A DNA stretch of 64,000 bases from Aquipseudomonas alcaligenes NBRC 14159. GTDB taxonomy: Bacteria; Pseudomonadota; Gammaproteobacteria; Pseudomonadales; Pseudomonadaceae. The stretch spans positions 1-64,000 of the forward strand of contig NZ_BATI01000033.1 of the NCBI RefSeq assembly GCF_000467105.1. Reading direction: 5' to 3'. The translations under genes and the position numbers were made by a program. Below are positions 45,585 through 55,044 of the stretch, in pieces; position 1 is the first letter of the stretch, and each line of letters begins with the position of its first letter. The notes beneath the pieces are model-generated. The model searched no databases, was not told the origin of the DNA, and saw only the letters and a list, made by a program, of their open reading frames with translations.

Positions 45585-46166
45585 ATGAGCCTGAAGTCAG
45601 TCTGCGTATTCTGCGGCGCCAGCCCCGGCGCCCGGCCCATCTACCATGAAGCTGCAGCCCAGCTCGGCAGCCACATCGCCGAGCGCGGCCTGACCCTGGT
45701 CTATGGCGGCGGCGCCGTCGGCCTGATGGGCGTGGTCGCGGATGCCGCCCTGGCCGCTGGCGGCGAGGTCATCGGCATCATCCCGCAGAGCCTGGAGCGC
45801 GCCGAGATCGGCCACAAGGGCCTGACCCGCCTGGAAGTGGTGGACGGCATGCACGCGCGCAAGGCGCGCATGGCCGAGCTGGCCGACGCCTTCATCGCCC
45901 TGCCCGGTGGCCTGGGTACCCTGGAGGAGCTGTTCGAGGTCTGGACCTGGGGCCAGCTCGGCTACCACGCCAAGCCGCTCGGCCTGCTCGAGGTGGACGG
46001 CTTCTACGCCCGCCTCACCGACTTCCTCGACCACCTGGTGGCCGAGCGCTTCGTCCGCGAGCAGCACCGCGCCATCCTTCAGGTCAGCGCCTCACCCGCC
46101 GAGCTGCTGGCACGCATGGATGCCTGGCAACCGACCGCCGCGCCCAAGTGGGTCGACCGCACATAA
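45585..46166 (+). CDS. LOG-family protein (cytokinin riboside 5'-monophosphate phosphoribohydrolase-like)
   Basis: 193 residues, Rossmann fold starting [19 protein letters not shown], with [19 protein letters not shown] and the catalytic block [30 protein letters not shown] (PGGxGTxxE). Bacterial members release the base from AMP or cytokinin nucleotides; the in vivo role is unclear. It is followed by the TPR gene, co-directional. Confidence 0.92.
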   Translation: MSLKSVCVFCGASPGARPIYHEAAAQLGSHIAERGLTLVYGGGAVGLMGVVADAALAAGGEVIGIIPQSLERAEIGHKGLTRLEVVDGMHARKARMAELADAFIALPGGLGTLEELFEVWTWGQLGYHAKPLGLLEVDGFYARLTDFLDHLVAERFVREQHRAILQVSASPAELLARMDAWQPTAAPKWVDRT

Positions 46167-46239
46167 CGCCGGCGGCGGCGATGACAGCGGGGCGACGCCA
46201 TGCTAAACAGGGCTCCCGCCAAACAAGGATGTTGTGCCC

Positions 46240-47007
46240 ATGCCCCTGCTCGCCCTGCTGCTCATCGCCTGCCAGATCATCTGTGGCCTGCACGTGGTCC
46301 GCAGCGGCCAGGAACGCAACTGGCTGTACCTGATCATCGCCCTGCCCGGCCTCGGCTGCCTGATCTACTTCCTCGGCATCATGCTGCCGGACCTGCTCGG
46401 CAGCCGCAGCGGCCGCCGCGCCGTCAACCGTCTGCACGACCGCCTCGACCCGCAGCGCCACCTGCGCGCCCTGCGCGACGCCCTGGAACTGAGTGACACC
46501 CGCGAAACCCGCGTGCAGCTGGCCGACGAGCTGCTGCGCCTGGATCAGCCCGCTGAGGCCGCCGACCACTACCGTGCTGCCCTGCGCGGCGTGCACAGCC
46601 ACGCACCGGACATCATGCTCGGCCTGGCACGCGCCCAGTTCGCCCTGGACGATGCCGCCGGCTGCCGTGACACCCTGGACCAGCTGATCCAGCACAACCC
46701 ACAGTACCGTTCCAGCGAAGGGCATCTGCTGTATGCCCGCGCCCTCACCCGACTCGGCGAGCTGGCCAAGGCCGAGGAGGAATACCACGCCCTGCTCGGC
46801 CACTTCGCCGGCCCCGAGGCGCGCTACCACTACGCCCAGCTGCTGCGCCAGGCCGGTCGCGAGCGTGACGCGCGCGCCCAGCTGGAGCAGATCGAGCAGT
46901 ACGCGCGGCGCGCGCCCAAGCACTACCGCAACCTGCACCAGGCCTGCCTGGCGCAGGTGCGTGACGAACTCAAGGCGCTGGACGCTCCGCAGCAGCAGAA
47001 CGCCTGA
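46240..47007 (+). CDS. Membrane-anchored tetratricopeptide-repeat protein
   Basis: 255 residues from ATG 46240 (a GTG 6 nt earlier is possible). Two N-terminal hydrophobic helices (LLALLLIACQIICGLHVV and LYLIIALPGLGCLIYFLGIM) are followed by TPR-like helical pairs, e.g. VQLADELLRLDQPAEAADHY, MLGLARAQFALDDAAGCRDTL and LYARALTRLGELAKAEEEY. Probably a scaffold at the inner membrane. It converges with the MscS gene, stops 9 nt apart. Confidence 0.85.
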   Translation: MPLLALLLIACQIICGLHVVRSGQERNWLYLIIALPGLGCLIYFLGIMLPDLLGSRSGRRAVNRLHDRLDPQRHLRALRDALELSDTRETRVQLADELLRLDQPAEAADHYRAALRGVHSHAPDIMLGLARAQFALDDAAGCRDTLDQLIQHNPQYRSSEGHLLYARALTRLGELAKAEEEYHALLGHFAGPEARYHYAQLLRQAGRERDARAQLEQIEQYARRAPKHYRNLHQACLAQVRDELKALDAPQQQNA

Positions 47008-47016
47008 CGCCAGCCC

Positions 47017-47871
47017 TCAGCCAGCGGCCTGCTGCACGATGACCGTCTGCGCCGGCATCGGTGCCGGGAAACCGGCCTCGCCGAGGGCGTCCTTGATCAC
47101 CTTGTTGGTGTCGAAGTAGACCTGCCAGTAATGGTCGGTATGGCAGTAGGGCCGTACCGCCAGCACCGGCCCGACCAGGTTGAACTCGAGAATCTCGACC
47201 TCCACTGCAGGTGTCGCCAGCACATGCTCGATGGTGGCGATGCGCTGCCGGAGCAGCGCCGCAGCCCCCTTCCAGTCGGCCGATCCCGCCAGTTGTGCCT
47301 TCAGATCGACGCGACGAAACGCGTTGTGCGAGTAGTTCTGGATGGTGTCGCCGAAGATCTTGTTGTTGCCCACCAGGGTCAGCACATTGTCCGGCGTATT
47401 GATCGCGGTAACGAACAGACCGATCTCGGTAACCGTGCCGGTCACGCCGCCGACGGTGACGAAATCACCCACCTTGAACGGCCGCAGGACGATAATGAAA
47501 CCGCCGGCCGCGAGGTTGGCCAGCAACCCCGACCAGGCCATGCCGATCGCCAGGCCCACCGCGGCGATCAGCGCCGCGAAGGTGGTGGTCTGTACCCCGA
47601 AGTAGCCGAGAATGCCGATCACCAGCAGGATATTCAGGGTGACGGTGACGAAGTTGCCCAGATAACGCAGCACGGTCGGGTCGACCTTCTGCTGGCCCAG
47701 GCCCTTTTGCAACAGGCCGACGGCGAAGCCGATCAGCCAGCGGCCGACCACCCAGAAGGCGATGGCCGCGAGAATCTTCACGGCGAAGGCGGCGCCGTAC
47801 TGCGCCGCCAGTTCCAACAACTGATTGACCTTGGCGGTACCCGCCGAGACCAGAGCTTGCCCTTCTTCCAT
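47017..47871 (-). CDS. MscS-family small-conductance mechanosensitive channel
   Basis: 284 residues from ATG 47871, with GGGAGA before it. Three membrane helices, the third glycine/alanine-rich (AALIAAVGLAIGMAWSGLLANLAAG). The beta domain follows, RPFKVGDFVTVGGVTGTVTEIGLFVT, with NKIFGDTIQNYS. It would open under membrane tension to release solutes at osmotic downshift. Confidence 0.93.
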   Translation of the reverse strand: MEEGQALVSAGTAKVNQLLELAAQYGAAFAVKILAAIAFWVVGRWLIGFAVGLLQKGLGQQKVDPTVLRYLGNFVTVTLNILLVIGILGYFGVQTTTFAALIAAVGLAIGMAWSGLLANLAAGGFIIVLRPFKVGDFVTVGGVTGTVTEIGLFVTAINTPDNVLTLVGNNKIFGDTIQNYSHNAFRRVDLKAQLAGSADWKGAAALLRQRIATIEHVLATPAVEVEILEFNLVGPVLAVRPYCHTDHYWQVYFDTNKVIKDALGEAGFPAPMPAQTVIVQQAAG

Positions 47872-47994
47872 GATGTTCTCCCGCATGCGGTGGATGACTG
47901 GAAAAACGCTAGCACGGACCCGCAAAAACGCTGGCGGCAGGGCAATTTGCCATCGTATACACTGCTGGTGCGCCCCCTGCTTCCGGTCAACTCG

Positions 47995-49032
47995 ATGATG
48001 CGCCCGTTCCTGGTGTTGCTTGCCGTACTGCTACCCCTGGCCCCGGGCCTTGCCGCCGGCGAAGCTACGCTGCGGCTATTGACCTGGCCCGGTTATGCCG
48101 ATGCCGATCTGGTCCGGCAGTTCGAACAACGCCATGGAGTCCGGGTGGAAGTCACCCTGGTCGGCAATGACGACGTACTGCGCAGCAAGCTGGCCCGCAA
48201 CAACGGCGAAGACTACGACCTGATCGCCGCCAACACCGCGGAGATCGAGCACTATGTCCAGCAGAAGCTGCTGCAGCCGCTGCAGCCGGCACGCATCAAG
48301 AACACCGCCCGCCAGCTCTGGCGCTTCCGCGACTACCCGAAAATTCCCGGCATCACCCATGACGGCAAGGTCTACGCCATTCCCTACACCTATTCGGAAA
48401 TGGGCCTGATCTATGACCGCAGCCAGTTCCGCGAGCCGCCACAGTCCATCACCAGCCTGTGGGACCCCAAACTGCAGGGCCGGGTGCTAGCCTTCAACGG
48501 CAGCAGCCATAACTTCTCCCTGGCCAGCCAGGCGCGCGGCCGCGACCCGTTCCGCATCGCCGCCGACGATTTCCCGCAGCTGGGCGAGCAGCTGATCGCC
48601 CTGCGCCGCAACGTGCTGACCTTCTATTCGCTGCCCGAGGAAGCGGCCAGCCTGTTCGAGGAACATCGCATCGCCCTGCTCTGGGCCAACTACGGCCGCC
48701 AACAGCTCAAGCAGCTGCGTGACGCCGGAGCCGACGTCGGTTACGTGATTCCCCGCGAGGGCGCGCTGGCCTGGCTCGACTGCTGGGCGATCAGCCGTGG
48801 CGCGCGCGACCTGGCGCTGGCCGAAGCGTGGATCGATTTCAGCCTGGAAGAGCCGATGAGCCGCGCCCTGCTCGAACGTCAGGGCCTGTCCAATACCCTG
48901 CAGGAGCCCGAAAGCCTGGACCTGCCCGGACGCATGATCTGGCTGCGCCCGGTGGAGGATGCCGAGCGCCGCGCGCGCCTGTGGGAGCGCATCCTTTCCG
49001 GCGAGCGGACACCGCTGGTGGAGGCGCAATGA
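47995..49032 (+). CDS. Polyamine-type extracellular solute-binding protein
   Basis: 345 residues from ATG 47995 (a second ATG follows). Signal peptide MMRPFLVLLAVLLPLAPGLAA. The fold is that of spermidine/putrescine-binding proteins (LRLLTWPGYADADLVRQFEQRHGVRVEVT, DYDLIAANTAEIEHYVQ, YAIPYTYSEMGLIYDRS). No permease or ATPase genes are adjacent. Its stop overlaps the next start as ATGA. This couples it to a diguanylate cyclase, so it probably senses a ligand for that signalling protein rather than feeding a transporter. Confidence 0.88.
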   Translation: MMRPFLVLLAVLLPLAPGLAAGEATLRLLTWPGYADADLVRQFEQRHGVRVEVTLVGNDDVLRSKLARNNGEDYDLIAANTAEIEHYVQQKLLQPLQPARIKNTARQLWRFRDYPKIPGITHDGKVYAIPYTYSEMGLIYDRSQFREPPQSITSLWDPKLQGRVLAFNGSSHNFSLASQARGRDPFRIAADDFPQLGEQLIALRRNVLTFYSLPEEAASLFEEHRIALLWANYGRQQLKQLRDAGADVGYVIPREGALAWLDCWAISRGARDLALAEAWIDFSLEEPMSRALLERQGLSNTLQEPESLDLPGRMIWLRPVEDAERRARLWERILSGERTPLVEAQ

Positions 49033-50747
49033 AGTTCGGCATCGCCTTCAAGCTGGGCTGCCTGCTGGCTGTTTTCGGCGTACTGGCCTGCGGCCTGACC
49101 GGCTATTACAGCTACAGCAGCAGCCGCGCCACCCTGCTCAAGGCCGCCGAGCGCGACCTGCTGACCGCCACCCAGGTGCTAGGGCGCAACCTGCGCGGCA
49201 ACATCGACGGCGTCTCGCGCGACGCCCTGGTGCTGGCCGGCATCGCCCAGGGCAAGTCACTGCCCCAGGCGCCCAGCGCCCCCGTCCGCGAGCAGGCGGA
49301 GAACGACCTGGCCGAGCTGTTCGAGACCCTGATGCGCGTGCACCCCGAGTACATGCAGATTCGCCTGATCAGCGCCGCCGGCCACGGCCTGGAGCAGGTC
49401 CGTGTCGATCTCGACGGCGAGCAGCCAGTGCGCATCCTCTACCCGGGCCTGCAGGAAAAGGCGCACTTCGACTACGTGTTCGACACCCTGCGCCTGCCTC
49501 CTGGCCAGGTGCGCCTGTCGCCCATCGTGATCAACCATGAGCTGGGCACCCATTCCGGGGTGGGCAGGCCGACCCTGCATGTGTCCACCCCGGTAGCGGG
49601 AGCCGACGGCCAGCCGAGCGCGCTGATCGTCATCAACATCGACCTCAACCAGCTGTTCGACCAGCTGCGCAGCGACCTGCCAGCGCACTACCAGGTCTAC
49701 CTGAGCAACCGCTGGGGCGACCTGCTGATCCACCCCGACCAGCGCCGCACCTTCGGCTTCGATCAGGGCCGCCGGCGCTTCCTGCAGGACGAGTTCCCGG
49801 ACGTGCAGCAGCTGCTCGATACACACACCGAGAGCCTGATCGGCCGCAGCGATGGCAAGGACACCAGCCTGGTGGCCGCTTTCGTGCGTCTCGCGACCAA
49901 CGCCGGCAACCGCGAGAGCTTCGTGGTACTCGGCCTGGCCCAGCCGGAGGAATATGTCCTCAAGGAGAGCAGCCGGCTCGGCGAGCGCATCATCCAGGTG
50001 GTGATTTTCGCCAGCCTGCTGGCCGTATTGATCGCAACCATCGCCTCACGTGCCATGACCAGCTCGCTGAAGCGCATCAACCTGGCCGTGCAGCAGTTCG
50101 CCCGCGAGCGCAAGAATGCCCCCCTGCCGGTGCAGCGCCAGGACGAACTGGGCCAGCTGGCACGCAGCTTCGTGCAGATGCAGGAAGAAATCGTCGAACA
50201 CCTGGAGGAGCTGAGCCGCAGCCGTAACGCCCTGGAGCATCTGGCCCGGCACGACCCGCTGACCGGCCTGCCCAACCGCCGGGTGTTCTTCGAGCGCCTG
50301 GAACACGCCCTGGCTGCCGCGCGGCGCAGCGCCAAGCCGCTGGCCGTGCTGTTCGTCGACCTCGATCACTTCAAGCAGCTCAATGACAGCCTCGGCCACA
50401 GCATCGGCGACCGCGTGCTGCAGGCCGTGGCCAATCTGCTGCGCTCGGCCACCCGCGAAAGCGACACGGTGGCGCGCCTGGGCGGCGACGAATTCGTCAT
50501 CCTCATCGAGCAGCTGGACGATCCCGGCCGGGTGGTGGCGGTGCTGCACAAGCTGCACGAACGCTTCCAGCTGCCCATGCTGCTCGACGGCCACGAGGTC
50601 AAGGTACAGGCCAGCATGGGTGTCAGCCTGTTCCCGCGCGACGGCGACGACATCGAATCGCTGGTGCAGCAGGCCGACCGCGCCATGTACGTGGCGAAGA
50701 ACGCCGGTCGTAATACCTATAGCTATGAGTCCAACGAGCAGCGCTGA
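49029..50747 (+). CDS. Membrane diguanylate cyclase with Cache-type sensor
   Basis: 572 residues. Membrane helix at about 8-28, a periplasmic Cache-like domain to about residue 315, second helix IIQVVIFASLLAVLIATIASRA, HAMP linker, and a GGDEF domain with intact RLGGDEFVIL and LAVLFVDLDHFKQLNDSLGH. It makes c-di-GMP in response to a periplasmic ligand. Coupled to the solute-binding protein upstream; the receiver-CheC gene follows 33 nt later. Confidence 0.93.
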   Translation: MKFGIAFKLGCLLAVFGVLACGLTGYYSYSSSRATLLKAAERDLLTATQVLGRNLRGNIDGVSRDALVLAGIAQGKSLPQAPSAPVREQAENDLAELFETLMRVHPEYMQIRLISAAGHGLEQVRVDLDGEQPVRILYPGLQEKAHFDYVFDTLRLPPGQVRLSPIVINHELGTHSGVGRPTLHVSTPVAGADGQPSALIVINIDLNQLFDQLRSDLPAHYQVYLSNRWGDLLIHPDQRRTFGFDQGRRRFLQDEFPDVQQLLDTHTESLIGRSDGKDTSLVAAFVRLATNAGNRESFVVLGLAQPEEYVLKESSRLGERIIQVVIFASLLAVLIATIASRAMTSSLKRINLAVQQFARERKNAPLPVQRQDELGQLARSFVQMQEEIVEHLEELSRSRNALEHLARHDPLTGLPNRRVFFERLEHALAAARRSAKPLAVLFVDLDHFKQLNDSLGHSIGDRVLQAVANLLRSATRESDTVARLGGDEFVILIEQLDDPGRVVAVLHKLHERFQLPMLLDGHEVKVQASMGVSLFPRDGDDIESLVQQADRAMYVAKNAGRNTYSYESNEQR

Positions 50748-50780
50748 GTCTATGCTTGCGCTATCGACCCTAAATCTCGC

Positions 50781-51803
50781 GTGGTGATTTCGGTGATTCC
50801 ACTGCTGGTCTGCGACGACTCCGCCATGGCGCGCAAGCAGCTGATTCGCGCCCTGCCCCCCGAATGGCCGGTGAGCATCACCCAGGCCAGCCAGGGCGAG
50901 GAAGCCATGGCCGCCATTCGCCAGGGACTGGGCGAGGTCGTGCTGCTCGACCTGACCATGCCGGTGATGGACGGCTACCAGGTACTGGCCCAGGTGCGCG
51001 AAGAGGGCCACGCCTGTCGCATTCTGGTGGTCTCCGGGGACGTCCAGGAGGAAGCTCGGCGCCGCGTCACCGAGCTGGGGGCGCTGGCCTTCATCCGCAA
51101 ACCGGCCCCGGCCGAGGCGCTGCGTGAAACCCTCGACGCCCTCGGCCTGCTGCAGCTGTCGGTGGCCGGCACTGACACCGCAGCGGCCGCCGGCGCCGCG
51201 CCGGTGGAGACCAAGGTCGGCTTCCGCGACGCCCTGCGCGAAGTCACCAACGTGGCCATGGGCCGTGCCGCCGCCCTGCTGGCCGAAGAGCTGGGCGTGT
51301 TCGTGCAGCTGCCGATTCCCGCCGTGAACCTGTTCGAGGCCAGCGAGCTGCACATGGCCCTGACCGACGCCAACCGCGGCGAACAGCTCAGCGCGGTGTG
51401 CCAGGGCTTCGTTGGCGAGGCCATTGCCGGCGAGGCGCTGCTGCTGTTTCACGACTCGCAGACCGCCGACATCGCCCACCTGCTGGGCCTGCGCCCAGGC
51501 GGTGATGTCGCCACCTCGGAAATGCTGCTGGACCTGGCCAGCGTGCTGATCGGCGCCTGCCTGTCCGGCATCGCCGAGCAGCTCGACATCCGCTTCTCCC
51601 AGGGCCATCCGCAACTGCTCGGCCAGCATGCGCGCAGCATCGACGAGCTGATCCAGTTCAACGGTGCGCGCTGGCGCAAGACCCTGGCGGTGGAAATCAG
51701 CTACGGACTGGAGGACCACGCGGTGAACTTCGACCTGCTGCTGCTGTTCACCGAGAACTCGATTCCGCGGCTGACTGCCAAGATCCAGTACCTGATGGAG
51801 TAG
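50781..51803 (+). CDS. Response regulator: receiver plus CheC-like phosphatase domain
   Basis: 340 residues. The receiver domain (about 6-122) has D12, D13, phosphoacceptor D57 (VVLLDLTMPVMDGYQV) and K107. After an Ala-rich linker, residues 145-340 look like CheC/CheX: LREVTNVAMGRAAALLAEELG with the E-x-x-N motif, and a second helix LDLASVLIGACLSGI. CheC proteins dephosphorylate CheY-type regulators. The start is uncertain because GTG 50781 has no clear Shine-Dalgarno; GTG 50784 or 50793 could be used. Confidence 0.85.
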   Translation: MVISVIPLLVCDDSAMARKQLIRALPPEWPVSITQASQGEEAMAAIRQGLGEVVLLDLTMPVMDGYQVLAQVREEGHACRILVVSGDVQEEARRRVTELGALAFIRKPAPAEALRETLDALGLLQLSVAGTDTAAAAGAAPVETKVGFRDALREVTNVAMGRAAALLAEELGVFVQLPIPAVNLFEASELHMALTDANRGEQLSAVCQGFVGEAIAGEALLLFHDSQTADIAHLLGLRPGGDVATSEMLLDLASVLIGACLSGIAEQLDIRFSQGHPQLLGQHARSIDELIQFNGARWRKTLAVEISYGLEDHAVNFDLLLLFTENSIPRLTAKIQYLME

Positions 51804-51806
51804 ACC

Positions 51807-52253
51807 ATGGCCGGCGAAGCCCAGATCGACATGCGCGAACTGCACTGGCTGCTGGATATCGTCCAGTGCCTGGATGTCGGCGTATTGGTGATGGACCGCA
51901 ACTTCCGCGTGGAAGTGTGGAACAGCTTCATGGAGAACCACTCGGGCCTGGGCGCCGACCAGGTGCAGGGGCGCAGCCTGTTCCAGCTGTTCCCGGAAAT
52001 CGACCGGGTCTGGCTGGAGCGCAAGGTCGGCACCGTGCTGCGCCTGGGCACCCGCGCCTTCAGCCTGTGGCAGCAGCGCCCCTACCTGCTGCGCTTCGAG
52101 ACCTACCGGCCGATCACCGGGCAGGCCGACTTCATGTACCAGAACCTCACCATCATGCCGCTGGCCGCCGCAGGGCGTGAGGTCGAGCACGTCTGCCTGA
52201 TGATCTACGACGTCACCGAGGCGGCCGAGGCGCAATTGCGCCAGGCGCCCTAG
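51807..52253 (+). CDS. Stand-alone PAS-domain protein
   Basis: 148 residues, one PAS domain: LHWLLDIVQCLDVGVLVMDRNFRVEVWNSFMENHSGL...VQGRSLFQLFPEID. No output domain is attached. It starts 3 nt after the CheC-fusion gene, so it is the last gene of the four-gene signalling operon, presumably a sensor partner for the receiver protein or an unlinked kinase. It ends 5 nt from the rhlE-like stop, convergent. Confidence 0.88.
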   Translation: MAGEAQIDMRELHWLLDIVQCLDVGVLVMDRNFRVEVWNSFMENHSGLGADQVQGRSLFQLFPEIDRVWLERKVGTVLRLGTRAFSLWQQRPYLLRFETYRPITGQADFMYQNLTIMPLAAAGREVEHVCLMIYDVTEAAEAQLRQAP

Positions 52254-52258
52254 GCCCG

Positions 52259-53590
52259 CTACTTCTTCTTCGGCCGCGGCTTCTCGCCGAACTTGGGCAC
52301 CGCGCGCACGGCCTTGGCCTTGGGTTTGTCGTCGTCGGCCTCGAACCAGTTGCCCATGTGGATCTTGCCCTTGCCGGCACCCGGCACCAGCTTGACCTTG
52401 GGCTTCTTCGGCTTCTTCAGCACGGCGCCGCCGGGGGCCGTGACCGGTACCCGGTGATCCGGTTCGAAGCCCGGCTCGTCCTGGCGGCGGATGACCTGGC
52501 CGATCAGCGTCTCGATGGCCGCCAGCAATTCGACTTCGTCGGCGCAGACCAGCGATACCGCCTCACCTGTGGCGCCGGCACGACCGGTACGGCCGATGCG
52601 GTGCACGTAGTCCTCGGCGACGATCGGCAGGTCAAGGTTGACCACCCGCGGCAGTTCGCTGATGTCCAGGCCACGCGCGGCCACATCGGTGGCGGCCAGC
52701 ACACGCACCTCGCCGGCCTTGAACCGCTGCAGCGCGCGCAGGCGCGCCGGCTGCGGCTTGTCACCGTGGATCGAGTCGGCAGCGATGCCCTCGGCCAGCA
52801 GCAGCTGCTCCAGCTCGTCAACGCCCTTGCGGGTCTTGGCGAACACCAGCAACTGGTCCCAGCCGCGCTCGCGGTACAGGTGCAGCAGCAGCTCGCTCTT
52901 GCGCTTCTTGTCCACCGTCACCAGCCACTGCTTGACCCCCTTGGCCGTGGTGTTGCGCGGGCTGACCTCGATGGACAGCGGGTCGCGCAGCAGCTCCTTG
53001 GCCATCAGGCGGATGGCGTCGGAGAAGGTGGCGGAGAACAGCAGGGTCTGACGCTTGCGCGGCAGTGCGCTGAACAGCTCGTCCAGCTCCTTGGCGAAGC
53101 CCAGGTCGAGCATGCGGTCGGCCTCGTCCAGCACCAGCGCCTGCAACTGGTCGAAGCGCACAGCATTCTGCCGGTACAGGTCGAGCAGGCGACCGGGGGT
53201 GGCCACCAGCAGGTCGATGCCCTTGCGCAGCTTCATCATCTGCGGGTTGATGCTGACCCCGCCGTACACCGTGTAGGTGCGTAATGACAGATTCTGCGCG
53301 TACTGCTGCACCGCCTGCGCCACCTGCTCGGCCAGCTCGCGGGTCGGCACCAGCACCAGCGCGCGCACCGAGTTGGCCGCCACCTGCGAGCCTTCCATGG
53401 TCAGTTTCTGCAGAAGCGGCAGGGCGAAGCCGGCGGTCTTGCCGGTACCGGTCTGCGCCGCAGCGAGTACGTCACGGCCCTTGAGCACGACGGGAATGGC
53501 CTGCTTCTGCACCGGCGTGGGCTCGCGGTAATCGAGTGCCTCAAGAGTGCGCAGGATGGAATCGATCAGGCCAAGGTTGGCGAAGGACAT
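52259..53590 (-). CDS. rhlE: DEAD-box ATP-dependent RNA helicase (RhlE type)
   Basis: 443 residues. Q motif PTPVQKQAIP, Walker A AAQTGTGKT, PTRELAEQV, DEAD box VLDEADRMLDLGF, SATFSD, and YVHRIGRTGRAGATG in the second RecA domain. The Lys/Pro-rich basic tail (LKKPKKPKVKLVPGAGKGK... ending KPRPKKK) is usual for RhlE. It remodels RNA in ribosome assembly or decay. Confidence 0.92.
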   Translation of the reverse strand: MSFANLGLIDSILRTLEALDYREPTPVQKQAIPVVLKGRDVLAAAQTGTGKTAGFALPLLQKLTMEGSQVAANSVRALVLVPTRELAEQVAQAVQQYAQNLSLRTYTVYGGVSINPQMMKLRKGIDLLVATPGRLLDLYRQNAVRFDQLQALVLDEADRMLDLGFAKELDELFSALPRKRQTLLFSATFSDAIRLMAKELLRDPLSIEVSPRNTTAKGVKQWLVTVDKKRKSELLLHLYRERGWDQLLVFAKTRKGVDELEQLLLAEGIAADSIHGDKPQPARLRALQRFKAGEVRVLAATDVAARGLDISELPRVVNLDLPIVAEDYVHRIGRTGRAGATGEAVSLVCADEVELLAAIETLIGQVIRRQDEPGFEPDHRVPVTAPGGAVLKKPKKPKVKLVPGAGKGKIHMGNWFEADDDKPKAKAVRAVPKFGEKPRPKKK

Positions 53591-54153
53591 GGCGGAGCAA
53601 CCGGAAGCGGAAAGCTGCCAGTTTAACCGTTCGCTTTAGAACCTGTTCAAGGTCTCGCGAACTAGAGCCAGGACAAGCAATAGAAGCGAAAAAGGCACTG
53701 GACCCGCACACGGACTGAGCATTCTGATACGTCGTGTCCCGGCGGCCGACACGCAACAGGCTTTGAGCAGGTTCCCAGTCGTGCTCGACCGCCACGCACA
53801 GTCCGTTAGTGGCATTGGCTTGAGGCTTGCTGGCCTGAACCGGCTGGACGCCGATGCTGCTGATCATAGAGGTCAGGCGGCTGCGAACAGCTGCCTGCAG
53901 TCAGGGACATGCGACGGCGCTCCAGCACGCCGAGCTGGCTGTGCAGCACCTCCAGTTAGCCGAACAGCTTGGCAACATGGTAAGGCGCAACCTTGGCTGC
54001 CGGCGCCGACGGGCAGCCCCGTCAGGCCTTGTCGATGCCTACCAAGCCCATGCACTGTCAGATCGGCGCCTTGTTACAACCGAACGCTGCGGCCGCTGGG
54101 AAGGCGCCGCTCCGGGGCTGGCGCAGGGCCGGCAAATCGCCGATGCTGCGCCC
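53591..54153. other. Intergenic region with a MITE-like copy and unassigned sequence
   Basis: The MITE-like copy 2 fills 53639-53774. From 53775 to 54153 short frames on both strands look loosely protein-like but have no ribosome-binding site or recognisable motif. I see no gene, although a decayed one is possible. Confidence 0.5.
53639..53774. mobile_element. MITE-like inverted-repeat element, copy 2
   Basis: It begins GAACCTGTTCAA and ends TTGAGCAGGTTC (11 of 12 terminal positions pair). The outer blocks TCTCGCGAACTAGAGCCA and GGCCGACACGCAACAGGCTTT match copy 1 at 29867-30007, whereas the middle is unrelated to that copy. It has no coding capacity. Confidence 0.72.
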
Positions 54154-54942
54154 ATGCGCCTGATCGACACCCACACCCACCTCGACTTCCCCGAATTCGA
54201 CGCCGATCGCGCCGAGATGCTGCAGCGCAGCCACGAGCTGGGTGTGGAGAAACTGGTGGTGCTCGGCGTGTACCAGGGCAACTGGCAGCGCCTGTGGGAC
54301 CTGGTGCAGGCGCACGACGGCCTGCACGCCGCCTTCGGCCTGCATCCGGTCTACCTCGACCAGCACCGCCCCGAGCACCTGGACGAACTGCGCGCCTGGC
54401 TGCAGCGCCTGGCCGGCCACCCGCGGCTGTGCGCGGTCGGCGAGTTCGGCCTGGACTACTTCATCGAGACGCTCGACCGCCAGCGCCAGCAGGAGCTGTT
54501 CGAGGCCCAGCTCAGGCTGGCGGCAGAGTTCGAGCTGCCCGCCCTGCTGCACGTGCGCCGCGCCCATGCCGCCACCATTGCCACGCTCAAGCGCCAGCGG
54601 CTCAAGCGCGGCGGCATCATCCACGCCTTCGCCGGCAGTTACGAGGAGGCCCGCGAGTACCTGCGCCTCGGCTTCAAACTGGGTCTGGGCGGCGCGCCGA
54701 CCTGGCCGCAGGCATTGCGCCTGCGCAAGGTGGTGGCGCAGTTGCCGGCCGAGGCCATCGTGCTGGAGACGGACGCGCCGGACATGGCACCGGCCATGTA
54801 CCCCGGCCTGCGCAACAGCCCTGAGCATCTGCCGGCCATCTGCGCAGCCCTGGCCGAACTGCGCGGGGTGACGCCTGAAGAACTGGCGTCCACCAGCAGC
54901 CGCAATGCCGCCGAGCTGTTCGGCTGGAAAGCAACCTCGTAG
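54154..54942 (+). CDS. TatD-family metal-dependent hydrolase
   Basis: 262 residues from ATG 54154. Metal-binding DTHTHLDFPEFD (H7, H9), VGEFGLDYF, HVRRAH, IIHAFAGSYEEAREY and LETDAPDMAP complete the TatD set. These enzymes are 3'-5' DNA exonucleases or DNA-repair deoxyribonucleases. The longer upstream frame was rejected because the family N-terminus is MRLIDTHTHLDF. Confidence 0.93.
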   Translation: MRLIDTHTHLDFPEFDADRAEMLQRSHELGVEKLVVLGVYQGNWQRLWDLVQAHDGLHAAFGLHPVYLDQHRPEHLDELRAWLQRLAGHPRLCAVGEFGLDYFIETLDRQRQQELFEAQLRLAAEFELPALLHVRRAHAATIATLKRQRLKRGGIIHAFAGSYEEAREYLRLGFKLGLGGAPTWPQALRLRKVVAQLPAEAIVLETDAPDMAPAMYPGLRNSPEHLPAICAALAELRGVTPEELASTSSRNAAELFGWKATS

Positions 54943-54975
54943 GGCGGGTGCAACCCGCGAGCCGGCAACACGGAT
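54940..54975. repeat. Half of a GTAGGGCGGGT...ACCCGC intergenic repeat
   Basis: GTAGGGCGGGTGCAACCCGCGAG at the end of the TatD gene resembles the return arm of the repeat at 21973-22025. A truncated copy of that chromosomal hairpin family. Confidence 0.5.
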
Positions 54976-55000
54976 TCACCTGCCCTCCCCCCACAAACGA

Positions 55001-55026
55001 CAAGGCCCGCCAAATGGCGGGCCTTG
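55001..55026. terminator. Bidirectional terminator between the TatD and chemoreceptor genes
   Basis: CAAGGCCCGCC-AAAT-GGCGGGCCTTG, an 11-bp perfect stem between two convergent genes. The flanking T-tracts are short. Confidence 0.85.
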
Positions 55027-55044
55027 CACATTGCACAGGACTTA

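Noticed and set aside
53541-53867. 108-codon minus-strand frame crossing the MITE-like repeat
   Set aside because: It runs through the inverted-repeat element and the rhlE start, with no Shine-Dalgarno; at best a remnant.
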